DNA of 64,000 nucleotides from Mangrovibacterium lignilyticum (GCF_010882175.1 NZ_WKLH01000006.1:186861-250860); one strand, 5' to 3'. Shown: positions 6,288 to 16,539, numbered from the stretch's first letter. Translations and numbers: made by a program. The notes: generated by a model from the letters alone, not told the origin.

Positions 6288-8576
6288 TTATATCGTCATC
6301 CTGAATTCAAAACGGCTCCCCCGACCAATCACCGACTCAACGTCAATTTCTCCGTCCAACGCCATCGCATAAGCCTTAGAAATAGACAAACCCAGGCCAG
6401 ATCCTTCCTTTCTTCGGGTTAGATTCATATCGGCCTGCACAAAGCGATCAAAAATAGCATTCATTTTTTCCGGATAAATACCGCAGCCACTATCTTTCAC
6501 GAAACAACAAAGCGAATCTTCGTCAATAGTATAACCGAACTCGATCGTCCCTTCCGCTGTAAATTTCACGGCATTTTTCAACAGGTTCATCAGGATCGTT
6601 TCCAATTTATATTGATCTGTTTCGATCCAGGTCTCCGCGTCTTCGTCCGGAATATCACATGTTAATTTTAGACCTTTCGCTTCTGCTTGCGACTCAAAAA
6701 AATCGAATAAAAAACGGAATTCATCTTCCAAACAAACACTCCGTATTATCAGCCTGTTCTCCCCTGCTTCAATTTTAGAAATCTCCAAAATATTGGTAAT
6801 CGTATCCATCAACCTCCGTGCACTCAGGTTCACAACTTCAAAAAAACGTTTATCCTTCGCACCGTCAAATTCCTCATCCTCGAACATTTCCAGGAAGCCA
6901 AGAATACTATTCATTGGGGTACGTACCTCATGCGACATATTCATCAAAAAAGCAGACTTTAGTCGTTCACTCTCCTCAGCTTTTTCTTTGGCCGCTATAA
7001 GTTCTGCCTGGTTCTGCTTCGATTGACTGATATCCACACAAAAGCCTTCATAAGTGGAATCCCTTTCATCTAACTGCACGTAGATTGAAAACCATTTGAT
7101 CTTACCGGAAATTAATCTGGCCTCAAACTCATAGGCCATTACCTGCCCTTTATCCTTTAACAGACGGAGAAAATTTTCACGGTCACTACCTTCCAGCCAA
7201 AAATCAGCCACATTTTTATAATACCGTACGAATTCGTCATCGGTCTGACATTCGAACTGATCAAGCAATGTTTTATTGAAAATTTGAAACTCGCCAGTAA
7301 GTGCGATCTTAAAAATACCAACCGGGGCCTTTTCAAAAATGTAACGGTACTTCTCTTCGCTTTTACGCAACGATACCTCTAACTCCTTCCGCTGGCTAAT
7401 GTTACGCCCGATACCCAAAATACCAATCAAGTCACCATCATATTCATAGATTGGTGTTTTTATCGTTTCCAACATTTCGCGATGTCCATCGGCAAATACG
7501 ACTTCCTCTTCATAAACATAGGGATCATTCTTCTTCATCGCGGCTTGATCCTTAAGATTGAAATGATCGGCTAAACCCTTCGAGAAAAAATCGTAATCCG
7601 TCTTTCCTATGATTTGACGCTTATCGACACCAAGGAGCTCTGCCAGTCGGTCATTGCACTGCAAAAATACCCCTTGTGCATCCTTCAGCCAAACCAAATC
7701 AGGAATCGCATCAATCAAAGCACGCAAACGCCCTTCTTGTTTTCTAATATTTTCTTCAGCCTGTTTTGCAGCTGTTATATCACGGCGTATACCGACCATC
7801 CGCTTTACTGTACCATTCTTGCCCGACCGAACTGCTGAACCGATTACCTGATGCCAACGATAGCTACCATCAGCATGTAACATGCGGGCATCGTATGCAT
7901 ATTCACCGCACTTCCCGGTAAGTATCCGGTCAATCTGCTTCAGGAAAACCAAGCGATCTTCCGGGTGAATCCGATTAAGCCAAACCGACCGATCCAGATT
8001 GCCATTTCCCGGCTCATACCCAAGCATCGTAAAAAAAATAGGCGTTGCGAACCAAACATCATTTACGACATCCCAGTCCCAAATGCCGGTTTGAGTTGTC
8101 TCTAAAGCCACCCGAAGCCGCTCCTCACTGGCTCGCAGCTCCTCCTGCAATCTAAAATGATGTGTAATATCGATCAGCGTGCCGGAAATAGCGGGTTTGT
8201 TCCTGTATTTGGTTAAACTTCCCAATACCCGAACATGAATGATGCTTCCGTCTTTCTTCACCCCTCTAAATTCATACTCTAATGAGTCCGTATCGCCATT
8301 GATTCTCTTTTTAACATTCTGCCTCACCAGCGCCCTGTCCTCTTCAAAAACCATGTCTCCGGGTCCCATTCCTTCAACTATTTCATTATAGCTGTAGCCA
8401 AAAATTTCGCAAAAACGGGGATTTACATACTTGAAACTATCATTCTGAATGATATACATTCCGACCAATGAATTCTCCAGTAAACTGTTTTTTAATGCAG
8501 CCATCGCATCTGTCGAATTCACGTCCTTATGTTTTCTTGAGTCAGCTCCGAAGATTCGGGAAAACAACTTAAACAT
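6288..8576 (-). CDS. Soluble hybrid-less PAS sensor histidine kinase
   Basis: 762 aa with no membrane segment or signal peptide, so a cytoplasmic sensor. Four PAS domains are visible at about 30-142, 150-272, 285-395 and 405-520 (for instance GTLIDITHH and VGIRRDITAA at PAC ends). HisKA follows with the phospho-acceptor His549 in NMSHEVRTPMN, then a HATPase domain with DSGCGIYPEK and GSGLGLSISK. There is no receiver domain, and no response regulator is adjacent, so the partner is an orphan elsewhere. The PAS set suggests redox, light or small-ligand sensing, but no haem or flavin motif can be assigned. The metallo-hydrolase gene lies 204 bp upstream on the same strand. Confidence 0.92.
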   Translation of the reverse strand: MFKLFSRIFGADSRKHKDVNSTDAMAALKNSLLENSLVGMYIIQNDSFKYVNPRFCEIFGYSYNEIVEGMGPGDMVFEEDRALVRQNVKKRINGDTDSLEYEFRGVKKDGSIIHVRVLGSLTKYRNKPAISGTLIDITHHFRLQEELRASEERLRVALETTQTGIWDWDVVNDVWFATPIFFTMLGYEPGNGNLDRSVWLNRIHPEDRLVFLKQIDRILTGKCGEYAYDARMLHADGSYRWHQVIGSAVRSGKNGTVKRMVGIRRDITAAKQAEENIRKQEGRLRALIDAIPDLVWLKDAQGVFLQCNDRLAELLGVDKRQIIGKTDYDFFSKGLADHFNLKDQAAMKKNDPYVYEEEVVFADGHREMLETIKTPIYEYDGDLIGILGIGRNISQRKELEVSLRKSEEKYRYIFEKAPVGIFKIALTGEFQIFNKTLLDQFECQTDDEFVRYYKNVADFWLEGSDRENFLRLLKDKGQVMAYEFEARLISGKIKWFSIYVQLDERDSTYEGFCVDISQSKQNQAELIAAKEKAEESERLKSAFLMNMSHEVRTPMNSILGFLEMFEDEEFDGAKDKRFFEVVNLSARRLMDTITNILEISKIEAGENRLIIRSVCLEDEFRFLFDFFESQAEAKGLKLTCDIPDEDAETWIETDQYKLETILMNLLKNAVKFTAEGTIEFGYTIDEDSLCCFVKDSGCGIYPEKMNAIFDRFVQADMNLTRRKEGSGLGLSISKAYAMALDGEIDVESVIGRGSRFEFRMTI

Positions 8577-8780
8577 GATAACATTTCTTTAAATGGATTG
8601 GAAAGATCGTCCTCTTATCTAAAATAGCTAAAACCCGGGACATAGACCAACTAAAACAGCCACAAAATCAGCCCATTCAAATAAAAGTGTGCACAATGAC
8701 AAAAAATATCATGTCTCAGAATGATTCCTCACGCCAGCATGAAATCCAACATAACTATATTCGGTGCTACCTAGACGAGA

Positions 8781-9545
8781 TCAAAGTCGAAAGATATCGG
8801 TTGACTTACTGCGGGAGGTAAGTTCAACCCGAAAACGGTCGCGAAGGGGATGAAAGACAGCCTCTGCGATCTCGGGCTTATTATTTTCGCCGGATATGTG
8901 GCTCAAAAAGATTGTACCGAGATTTTCTCCGGCAAATTCACTCGCCAGACTAAAGGCCTGGGTATTGGACAAGTGCCCAATTGACGACGAAACCCTTTGT
9001 TTCAAATAAAAGGGATAAGGGCCGTTCATCAACATATCATCATCATAATTGCTTTCTAAAAATACGGCATGACACTCCGAAAAGTGAGATTTTACGTGTT
9101 CGCATACTTCTCCAATATCCGTCATCACTCCAACATGCTTGTCGCCATAACTAACCCTAAACGAACATGCATCGGCTGCATCATGTTGTTTTGAAAAAGG
9201 ATGAACATCGAACTCCCCCAATTGAAATGACTGATTTGGCTCAAACCAAACAACGTTGTCCGGTCGATTTGCCTTGCTCAAAGCAAGAAAAGTTTTTTTC
9301 GTTATGTAAACCGGAACTTGAAGTCGTTTACTTAAAACGCGGGCTCCACGGGCGTGATCGCAATGTTCGTGAGTAACCAGAAGTGCCTTTATTTTTTGCT
9401 CTTCAATCCCCATGGACTGCAAACGCAACTGGAGTTGACGGGCGCTTAGTCCTACATCAACCAACAACGCTTCACTCTCGTTCCCGATGTAATAACAGTT
9501 ACCATTGCTTCCCGACGCTAAAGCGCATACTTCCAATTTACTCAT
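8781..9545 (-). CDS. MBL-fold metallo-hydrolase, YycJ/WalJ-like
   Basis: 254 aa from ATG 9543-9545 (MSKLEVCALASGSNGN), preceded by GGAG; an ATG at 9557 would add four residues. The metal-binding motif is THEHCDH (His59, His61, Asp63, His64), after the typical SGSNGNCYYI start and LLVDVGLS; a later HLSNTQAF supplies another histidine. The family holds single-domain beta-lactamase-fold nucleases such as YycJ. It overlaps the aroK end by 8 bp and so belongs to the parE-parC-aroK run. The substrate is uncertain. Confidence 0.88.
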   Translation of the reverse strand: MSKLEVCALASGSNGNCYYIGNESEALLVDVGLSARQLQLRLQSMGIEEQKIKALLVTHEHCDHARGARVLSKRLQVPVYITKKTFLALSKANRPDNVVWFEPNQSFQLGEFDVHPFSKQHDAADACSFRVSYGDKHVGVMTDIGEVCEHVKSHFSECHAVFLESNYDDDMLMNGPYPFYLKQRVSSSIGHLSNTQAFSLASEFAGENLGTIFLSHISGENNKPEIAEAVFHPLRDRFRVELTSRSKSTDIFRL

Positions 9546-10047
9546 GCTCCAACTCAATTCTCGATAAAATTTCTGAGACTGTGATATTTCCGCCTGTTAG
9601 CGTATATTCTGCCTGTTCATAATAAGGCCGCCTTTTCTCTAACATGCCTTCAATAAATCCGACCAACTCTTCAGGACTTTTACCTTTAACTAAAGGACGC
9701 TCGCTTTTGGAATGCCGCAAGCGTTCAGCCAGCTCATCAGCCTCAACATCCAGGAAGATGCAAACCCCTGTCCGATTCATTACCTGTACATTATCAAAAA
9801 AACAAGGAGCTCCACCACCGGTCGCAATCACAACATCTTCAAATTCAGAAACCTCCTGCAAACAGGCCTGTTCTTTGAGCCTGAAACCCGATTCACCTTC
9901 CTCTTCAAAAATCTGAGGAATTGTTTTGAAATACTTTTTTTCCAGATATTTATCTAAATCCAGAAAAGACAGGTCCAATTTATGAGCTAACTCTTTTCCC
10001 AAAGTAGTTTTGCCACAGGCCATATAGCCGATTAAATAGATTCTCAT
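9538..10047 (-). CDS. aroK: Shikimate kinase
   Basis: 169 aa, normal length. Walker A is GYMACGKTT (7-15), followed by FLDLDKYLE, a shikimate-binding ATGGGAP segment, and the lid region (HSKSERPLVKG). It phosphorylates shikimate at O3 in the chorismate pathway. Its ATG directly abuts the parC stop (no gap), and its own end overlaps the metallo-hydrolase start, so translation of the three is probably coupled. Confidence 0.95.
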   Translation of the reverse strand: MRIYLIGYMACGKTTLGKELAHKLDLSFLDLDKYLEKKYFKTIPQIFEEEGESGFRLKEQACLQEVSEFEDVVIATGGGAPCFFDNVQVMNRTGVCIFLDVEADELAERLRHSKSERPLVKGKSPEELVGFIEGMLEKRRPYYEQAEYTLTGGNITVSEILSRIELEHE

Positions 10048-12684
10048 TTAGAACAGCGACATTTGGTTCTTATCATCATCTTCTTCTTCGTCATCCTTCT
10101 TTTTTCGATTGATTTCAAAAGGAACATCTTCCGTATCAACCTCCTCGGTCTCTTCCACCGGCTGCTCGTGTATATCTTCATCTTTCACAACCGGCTCGAT
10201 CTCTGCAATATTATCGATCTCGTAATTGGTTAACCGTTTGCCTCGTGCTTTGTACGATTTAACGCCAATAAACTCGGAAACTTCAATAATCTCGTTTTCA
10301 CGCTGAGCATTCTTCCCGCCAAAGGTAATCTCTAATCTTGGATAATGCACCCAGGTGATACTGATTAGTTTATTTCCGGGATGGTCTCCGATAAAGCTGA
10401 GCCGCTTTCCTTGCACATCGTCAACCTGAAACCGCTTCACATAGTAGAATTCTTGCTCTGCATCGTAATAAACAACCGATAATACTTTTTCATGGTCAAA
10501 TTTTTCAATGGCTAGTATATCCTGATCGAAGTGATTACTCAGATCGAAATTGTAAAGTTGATAATCACCGTTTTTATACAAAACCAGAATCTCGTCGTCC
10601 CCCTGGAATTCACCCAAAAACTTCCCGCGACCGTCTGAATTCAATCGCAATACATCTGAATCGAACCAAATTTTACGACCACCGAGCGTGGAAACACCCT
10701 TTTCTTTCAGGACAATTTTATGCAGTTCATACTTCGATAAAATATTCCCCATAGCGCCGCGGCCTTTGATTGCCAGTTCTCCCATATCAACTTCAAACAT
10801 CAGGCGCTTCAATCGAGCTTTCGGTTTCAACGTAACTTTCAGCACTTCTGCCTCTCCATTCGGGTTTGCACTAAAATACCAAATCCGGGAACCGGCAGTT
10901 CCTCTCGTCACATCATATTCTTTATCCCGTGTCACCCCGGTTACAGCAAAACGTTTCATATAAAAATGACCTTGCTTCCCGTCTCGGTAAACAACATTGT
11001 ATATCGTGCGTTTATCGTTTTTCTTGAAAACGGCCAAATGCTGGATATTCTTCCCAATGAAAGCTTTGTCAGAAACCTTCGTTATGAAATAGGTTCCGTC
11101 TTTTCGGAAAACAATGACGTCGTCAATGTCCGAGCAATCACAAACATATTCCGCTTTTCGAAGACTGGTCCCGATAAAACCTTCTTCGCTGTCGAAGTAT
11201 AATTTTTCGTTGGCAACAACCACCTTGGTCGCTACGATATTTTCAAAATTCCGTAATTCGGTTTTCCTTTCCTTTCCCTTACCATACTTGGCTTTTATGC
11301 GCTCGTAATAGTCAATGCTGAAAGGTATGATATTTTTGATGTTGTGATCAATCTCCTTAATTTCATCCTCAATCGACTGAATATGATCGTTCGCTTTGTC
11401 GGAATTGAACTTCAGAATCCGAGCCATGCGAATCTCCATCAACTTCAGAATATCTTCACGGGTAACTTCCCTGATGAGCTTGGGCTTCCAAGGTCCCAAG
11501 CGTTTATCGATATGGGCTATTGCCTCATCCATATTCTCCGACTGCTCAAACTCTTTATCCTTGTAAATCCGTTCTTCAATAAAGATTTTTTCCAGCGAAG
11601 CAAAATGAAGGGCATTCTGGAGCTCGCTTTTCCTGATTTCGAGTTCCAATTTTAGCATCGCAACCGTTTGATTGGTATTCCGAATAAGAATATCAGTCAC
11701 GCCTAAAAACACTGGTTTATCATTTTCAATGATACAGGAGTTTGGCGAAATAGAAACTTCACAATCGGTAAACGCATAAAGCGCATCAATGGTCTTATCT
11801 GAAGAAACGCCTGGCGCCAGGTGGACCAAAATCTCAACCTTATCCGACGTATTGTCGTCGATATGCTTGATCTTAATCTTACTCTTCTCGTTCGCTTTAA
11901 TGATAGACTCAATCAACGAACTTGTTGTCCGTCCGAACGGAAGTTCCGTAATGACCAGCGTTTTGTTATCCTGTTTTTCAATTTTAGCCCGAACCTTAAC
12001 AGCTCCACCACGCAACCCATCGTTGTATTTTGAAACGTCAACCGAACCTCCTGTTGGGAAATCGGGATACAACTCAAACTCCTCGTTTTGCAGGTGTGCG
12101 ATCGAAGCGTCAATTAACTCAAGAAAGTTATGAGGAAGAATCTTGGATGCAAGTCCTACGGCAATCCCCTCTACACCCTGCGCTAATAGCAACGGAAATT
12201 TCACGGGCAAGGTTACGGGTTCTTTGTTGCGACCATCGTAAGACAATTTCCATTGCGTAGTCTTTGGATTGAATACAACATCGAGGGCAAATTTCGATAG
12301 CCGGGCTTCAATATAACGTGGTGCAGCTGATCCGTCACCGGTTAAAATATTCCCCCAGTTTCCCTGTGCGTCAATCAATAAATCTTTTTGGCCCAGCTGA
12401 ACCAAGGCATCACCGATTGAAGCATCACCGTGCGGGTGATACTGCATGGTTTGCCCGATTATATTGGCCACCTTGTTGTACCGTCCGTCGTCCATTTCCT
12501 TCATTGCATGAAGGATACGTCGTTGAACGGGCTTTAGACCATCATTGACGTAAGGAACGGCTCTTTCAAGAATCACATAGGACGCATAATCGAGAAACCA
12601 GTTCTTATACATTCCCGGCAGATACGTGATATTATCTTCCATTTCCGAACCTGACTGATCTGTTTTGATATCCTCTTCGCTCAC
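10048..12684 (-). CDS. parC: DNA topoisomerase IV subunit A
   Basis: 878 aa. The breakage-reunion domain has the active-site tyrosine Tyr124 in APRYIEARL, and the quinolone-resistance region HPHGDASIGDAL (83-94). A coiled-coil tower and a degenerate beta-pinwheel C-terminal domain follow, ending in a strongly acidic/lysine tail (KKKDDEEEDDD). Position beside parE, and a C-terminal domain without a clear GyrA box, favour ParC over GyrA. It acts with ParE in chromosome decatenation. It lies 25 bp after parE. Confidence 0.93.
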   Translation of the reverse strand: MSEEDIKTDQSGSEMEDNITYLPGMYKNWFLDYASYVILERAVPYVNDGLKPVQRRILHAMKEMDDGRYNKVANIIGQTMQYHPHGDASIGDALVQLGQKDLLIDAQGNWGNILTGDGSAAPRYIEARLSKFALDVVFNPKTTQWKLSYDGRNKEPVTLPVKFPLLLAQGVEGIAVGLASKILPHNFLELIDASIAHLQNEEFELYPDFPTGGSVDVSKYNDGLRGGAVKVRAKIEKQDNKTLVITELPFGRTTSSLIESIIKANEKSKIKIKHIDDNTSDKVEILVHLAPGVSSDKTIDALYAFTDCEVSISPNSCIIENDKPVFLGVTDILIRNTNQTVAMLKLELEIRKSELQNALHFASLEKIFIEERIYKDKEFEQSENMDEAIAHIDKRLGPWKPKLIREVTREDILKLMEIRMARILKFNSDKANDHIQSIEDEIKEIDHNIKNIIPFSIDYYERIKAKYGKGKERKTELRNFENIVATKVVVANEKLYFDSEEGFIGTSLRKAEYVCDCSDIDDVIVFRKDGTYFITKVSDKAFIGKNIQHLAVFKKNDKRTIYNVVYRDGKQGHFYMKRFAVTGVTRDKEYDVTRGTAGSRIWYFSANPNGEAEVLKVTLKPKARLKRLMFEVDMGELAIKGRGAMGNILSKYELHKIVLKEKGVSTLGGRKIWFDSDVLRLNSDGRGKFLGEFQGDDEILVLYKNGDYQLYNFDLSNHFDQDILAIEKFDHEKVLSVVYYDAEQEFYYVKRFQVDDVQGKRLSFIGDHPGNKLISITWVHYPRLEITFGGKNAQRENEIIEVSEFIGVKSYKARGKRLTNYEIDNIAEIEPVVKDEDIHEQPVEETEEVDTEDVPFEINRKKKDDEEEDDDKNQMSLF

Positions 12685-12709
12685 CTTAAATTACATTTAA
12701 ACGTTGCTA

Positions 12710-14542
12710 TTAAACTTCATCCTTTTCAACATACAGGTTTTCAATAATGAACTCCTGCCGGTCGGGCGTATTTTTTCCCATATAAAACTCAAGCATTTGT
12801 GCTACCGATTCATGTTTCTTCATCAGCACAGGTTCCAGACGAATATCGGGGCCAATGAAATTTTTAAATTCATCAGGGGAGATTTCACCCAACCCTTTGA
12901 ATCGGGTTATTTCGGCTGCTTTTCCACATTCAGCAATAGCCGACAAACGTTCCTCATCGTTGTAACAATAAAAAGTCTTTTTCTTATTGCGCACCCGGAA
13001 TAAGGGGGTTTGCAAAATATATAAATGTCCTTTTTTAACCACTTCGGGGAAGAACTGCAAAAAGAATGTGATCAGCAACAAGCGAATGTGCATACCATCC
13101 ACATCAGCATCGGTAGCGATAATCACCTTGTTGTAACGCAGGTCATCCAGGCTCTCTTCAATATTCAGCGCAGCCTGCAGCAAATTAAACTCTTCGTTTT
13201 CGTAAACAACCTTCTTGGTTAAGCCATAGGTATTCAGTGGCTTTCCTTTCAAACTAAAAACAGCCTGCGTATTAACATCGCGTGATTTCGTGATTGAACC
13301 GCTGGCCGAGTCCCCCTCAGTAATAAAAATGCTGGACTCAGCTTTATTTTCTTTGTTCGAGTTGAAATGTACCCGGCAGTCGCGCAATTTGCGATTGTGC
13401 AAGCTAACCTTTTTGGCCCGTTGCTTCGCTAATTTTTTAATGCCCGAAATAGCTTTGCGCTCTCTCTCTGACTCCTGAATTCGGCGCAGCAAAACTTCGG
13501 CGACATCAGCATTTTTATGCAGGTAGTTATCCAGCTCTTTCTGTACAAAATTGACGACATGATTCCGAACGGACGGTCCGTCAGGACCAATGTCGCGCGA
13601 TCCTAGTTTCGTTTTTGTTTGCGATTCGAATACAGGTTCTTCAACCTTTATACTGATAGCCGCAATGATAGAAGCACGAATATCTGAGGGATCAAAATCT
13701 TTTTTATAAAAGTCACGGATTGTTTTCACAATTGCCTCGCGGAAAGCGACCAGGTGTGTTCCTCCCTGGGTTGTATGCTGACCGTTGACAAACGAATAAT
13801 AGTCTTCGCCATATTGGTTGCCGTGCGTCAGTGCAAGTTCAATGTCCTCCCCTTTGAGGTGAATCACCGGATACAACGGTTCTGCATCCAGGTTTTCCTC
13901 CAGTAGGTCTTTCAAGCCATTCTTACTCTGATAACGGTCGCCATTACAGTAAATGGTTAAACCGGCATTCAGGAAAGAATAGTTTTTCATCATGTTCTCC
14001 ACGTAATCGGCCCGGAAACGATAATTGCGGAAAATATCCACATCGGGCACAAAACTGACCTCTGTCCCGTTTGGAAGCTCGCTTGTTGTAACGTCTTTTT
14101 CGTCGACAACATGACCTTGAGAGAAAATAATTTCTTTGACCTGCCCCTCGCGAAAAGCTTTAATGTTGAAAGTGGTAGAAAGCGCATTCACCGCTTTAAT
14201 ACCAACCCCGTTCAACCCAACCGATTTTTTGAAGACCTCTGAATCGTATTTAGCCCCGGTATTCATTTTCGAAGCCACGTCTTTCAATTTACCGAGCGGA
14301 ATACCACGTCCGAAGTCGCGCACGCTAACGATTTCATTAGACACCTTTACTTCGATTTTCTTCCCGAAGCCCATCATAAACTCATCGATAGAGTTATCGA
14401 GAACCTCTTTCAGCAACACATAAATACCGTCATCACTGGCAGTTCCATCCCCCAACTTCCCAATGTACATACCGGGGCGTTTGCGAATATGCTCTTGCCA
14501 GTCTAGCGTTCTAATGGATCCTTCGTCGTAGTTTGGAGTCAT
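12710..14542 (-). CDS. parE: DNA topoisomerase IV subunit B
   Basis: 610 aa. A GHKL ATPase domain ([10 protein letters not shown], then GRGIPLG and [13 protein letters not shown]) is followed by a transducer and the Toprim domain with [10 protein letters not shown] and [10 protein letters not shown]. Its length matches ParE without the GyrB insertion. It is first in the run parE-parC-aroK-MBL hydrolase. A promoter with TATATTTG (14564-14571) and TTTG (14589-14592) lies just upstream. Confidence 0.95.
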   Translation of the reverse strand: MTPNYDEGSIRTLDWQEHIRKRPGMYIGKLGDGTASDDGIYVLLKEVLDNSIDEFMMGFGKKIEVKVSNEIVSVRDFGRGIPLGKLKDVASKMNTGAKYDSEVFKKSVGLNGVGIKAVNALSTTFNIKAFREGQVKEIIFSQGHVVDEKDVTTSELPNGTEVSFVPDVDIFRNYRFRADYVENMMKNYSFLNAGLTIYCNGDRYQSKNGLKDLLEENLDAEPLYPVIHLKGEDIELALTHGNQYGEDYYSFVNGQHTTQGGTHLVAFREAIVKTIRDFYKKDFDPSDIRASIIAAISIKVEEPVFESQTKTKLGSRDIGPDGPSVRNHVVNFVQKELDNYLHKNADVAEVLLRRIQESERERKAISGIKKLAKQRAKKVSLHNRKLRDCRVHFNSNKENKAESSIFITEGDSASGSITKSRDVNTQAVFSLKGKPLNTYGLTKKVVYENEEFNLLQAALNIEESLDDLRYNKVIIATDADVDGMHIRLLLITFFLQFFPEVVKKGHLYILQTPLFRVRNKKKTFYCYNDEERLSAIAECGKAAEITRFKGLGEISPDEFKNFIGPDIRLEPVLMKKHESVAQMLEFYMGKNTPDRQEFIIENLYVEKDEV

Positions 14543-14563
14543 AATTTCAACAGAATTTTATCA

Positions 14564-14592
14564 CAAATATAAAGAAAACAAAAGTGCGCAAA
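14564..14592 (-). promoter_or_regulatory. Promoter of the parE operon
   Basis: Reading the minus strand, TTTG (14589-14592), 17 bp, TATATTTG (14564-14571): both Bacteroidota elements match the consensus exactly. The box ends 21 nt before the parE ATG. Confidence 0.65.
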
Positions 14593-14640
14593 ATTTGAAA
14601 GAATATGTCAATAACTAATGCCAAACAGTTGAAAAATTCC

Positions 14641-14678
14641 CCATAAAAGAAGGGCAATAGCACGAAACCATTTGCCCT
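14641..14678 (-). terminator. Intrinsic terminator downstream of the dps-like remnant
   Basis: On the minus strand AGGGCAA (14672-14678) pairs with TTGCCCT (14651-14657) around a 14-nt loop and is followed by TCTTTTAT. It sits 59 bp beyond the stop of the Dps-like remnant, so it may be that former gene's terminator. Confidence 0.55.
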
Positions 14679-14736
14679 GACCAACTGAGCCCGCTAATTA
14701 CTAATTCGTTGACTTAGCCGTAAACATCCAATTATT

Positions 14737-14920
14737 TTATTCGATCGATTCAACCAACTTATTGACGAGAGCAACTGTTAAAAAATTCTCGATTTCGTTC
14801 GCCTCATCCAACACCATGATCATTTGCGACAACAGCAGCTCAAAATCCTAAAAATCTCTCCCTCCATGATTTTCCGGTGCTAGAATACTTTCGGGTTCAG
14901 CAGTTCAGGAGTCATGCAAC
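14737..14920 (-). pseudogene. Decayed remnant of a Dps/ferritin-like gene
   Basis: No open frame of usable length exists, but one minus-strand frame from about 14920 to the stop at 14737-14739 reads TAEPESILAPENHGG, an in-frame stop, then DFELLLSQMIMVLDEANEIE and NFLTVALVNKLVE. The order 'AEPES..., FELLL...VL..A.E, ..FLT.L......E' matches the last third of Bacteroidota Dps proteins (DNA-binding ferritin-like, stationary-phase protection). At least two stops lie in the recognisable part and the N-terminal ferroxidase half was not found. The identification is by eye. A terminator lies downstream and a universal stress protein gene upstream. Confidence 0.5.
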
Positions 14921-14973
14921 TAGTCGGATAGGCAAGCCATTATTACGACGCGTATTCCGTTCTAACTTATTTT

Positions 14974-15849
14974 CTATTTCAAATTGTCTTCGTGATAAAC
15001 CAAGACTGGCTTATTAAAATGTCTGATTAATTCATGGGTGTGCGAACTGGAGAAAATATCTTCGAAAAATCCTTTCCGTTCTTTCAAGGCAACAATCACG
15101 TCAGGATTTTCCATTTTCACATAAGCCTCAATGGACTCCTCAACATCTTTCCCTTTTGACAAATAAAACTCAGGAGTGTATTCCGGAAGCGAATTTTTCA
15201 CCAATGTTTGGAAACCAACCCACTTCAGTCGATGATCGAAATCGACATTATTACAGTGATGAAAAACGTGCAGATCTAAACGCGAACCGCAGGCAAGCAA
15301 TTCGACCATGCTTTTAATCGCATCAAGATCTTCGCTATGCATCGCCGTTGCATAAAGCACTTTATTAAATCTCAAATACTGCCGGTCATCAGGAATCACT
15401 AAAACAGGGCAAGCTACCTTGTCCAATATATTGGGGTAATTGATGATTCCACCCGGGCTTTCGGAAATACTGCTGTAATTACTCATCATCAAGACAACAT
15501 CTTTTTCCTGTTCGATAAGTTCATCAACATACTCCAGCCGATTGTACTCGCGAACTTCATATTCGAAAGGAATGTTCCGGGGATTGTGCAGTAAATATTG
15601 AGAGGTGATCCGTTTAATTTCTTTTTCGGCCCGTTCGTAATCTGCCTTAATTTGAGTTTCAGCATACTGCATACCTGTTCCCAAATTAGGCGGGGTAACT
15701 CCCAAATAGTTCGCACCGGTAACCCAATTAAAATCTTCGATGTAAACAATCCTTAGCTTTCTATTTTGCTGGCCACTAATTGAAAAAGCAGAATAAATCA
15801 GATTTTCCATATTCCTCAGTGTATCCAACAACAATACATTTGTTTTCAT
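14974..15849 (-). CDS. Universal stress protein, tandem-Usp type
   Basis: 291 aa from ATG 15849 (MKTNVLLLDTL). An upstream ATG at 15999 would add 50 residues, which look like read-through noise. The protein has two halves of Usp-like alpha/beta fold; the first starts VLLLDTLRNMENLIYSAF and ends ACPVLVIPDD, the second starts RFNKVLYATAMHSEDLDAI and ends FNKPVLVYHED. Duplicated Usp proteins of this size are common in Bacteroidota. A clear GX2GX9G ATP site was not seen. Role: stress survival, details unknown. It is monocistronic, downstream of a long gap. Confidence 0.82.
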   Translation of the reverse strand: MKTNVLLLDTLRNMENLIYSAFSISGQQNRKLRIVYIEDFNWVTGANYLGVTPPNLGTGMQYAETQIKADYERAEKEIKRITSQYLLHNPRNIPFEYEVREYNRLEYVDELIEQEKDVVLMMSNYSSISESPGGIINYPNILDKVACPVLVIPDDRQYLRFNKVLYATAMHSEDLDAIKSMVELLACGSRLDLHVFHHCNNVDFDHRLKWVGFQTLVKNSLPEYTPEFYLSKGKDVEESIEAYVKMENPDVIVALKERKGFFEDIFSSSHTHELIRHFNKPVLVYHEDNLK

Positions 15850-16539
15850 GGCTTTTATTTTTTGGTTTAAAAACGTACTCCCGGGGTGACTTGCTGAACT
15901 TAAAACCGGAATTCCAGTTGAGAACAGCGCCACATAAACTGATGTGGCAATCTTATTAGTTGTACGATTATCGCGACTGTTTGTTAATGATTTGGTCATT
16001 CACTCCAAAACAATTCACCAGTGCGCTCCCGATTGTTGGCTTCTCCCTTTGACAGCATTCGTTCTGATTCAGACGGTGCCACATGCTTTCTTTAAACTTC
16101 ATGATTCTTCATTTTTGCCTGAACGATTTATTTAATAAAAAAAACATTCCGAATCCAAGGTTCCATGCGACAAGAATACTACGAAACTGACAACAACCCG
16201 AGAACAAGTCAACAAATGACAACTCAATTTTTATAAAAAGCAGAATCCTTACAATGAGTGTGAAAAATGAAAGACAGAAGACACCTTTTCGGAAATAACA
16301 ACTGCTAATAGAACCACGCAAAGGTTCAAATATGAGTACCAACCCCAAAACTTAACCCCAGAAACCAAGACGAATTCCCTTTTTAACTATAAAACAAAGA
16401 CATACAAACAAGGTGAGACAAACGAGCGGATGCCCAGATATGACTACGAAAACAGAATGATCTCAGACATAGCATATATAAGTTTTTTTAAAGTTTAAAA
16501 GACAGTGCGACTGACAGTTTTAATTATCTTTGCCCGGTT
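15850..16539. other. Divergent intergenic region, no gene seen
   Basis: 690 bp between the universal stress gene and the porin gene. Frames of about 60-80 codons at 15944-16135 (plus) and 16109-16348 (minus) show no domain, no good start context and biased, hydrophobic composition; they were judged chance frames. The porin promoter lies at its right end. Otherwise it is AT-rich and without recognised repeats. Confidence 0.6.
16525..16532 (+). promoter_or_regulatory. -7 promoter box for the porin gene, very near the start codon
   Basis: TATCTTTG fits TAnnTTTG exactly but ends only 7 nt before the ATG at 16540, which would leave a leader of just a few nucleotides. The -33 region shows no clear TTTG. 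Confidence 0.45.

Noticed and set aside
15850-15999. 50-residue N-terminal extension of the universal stress protein
   Set aside because: The extension has no Usp features; the conserved first strand begins at the ATG at 15849.
15944-16348. Two opposing frames of 63 and 79 codons in the usp-porin gap
   Set aside because: They overlap each other, have no recognisable features and sit in low-complexity AT-rich DNA.
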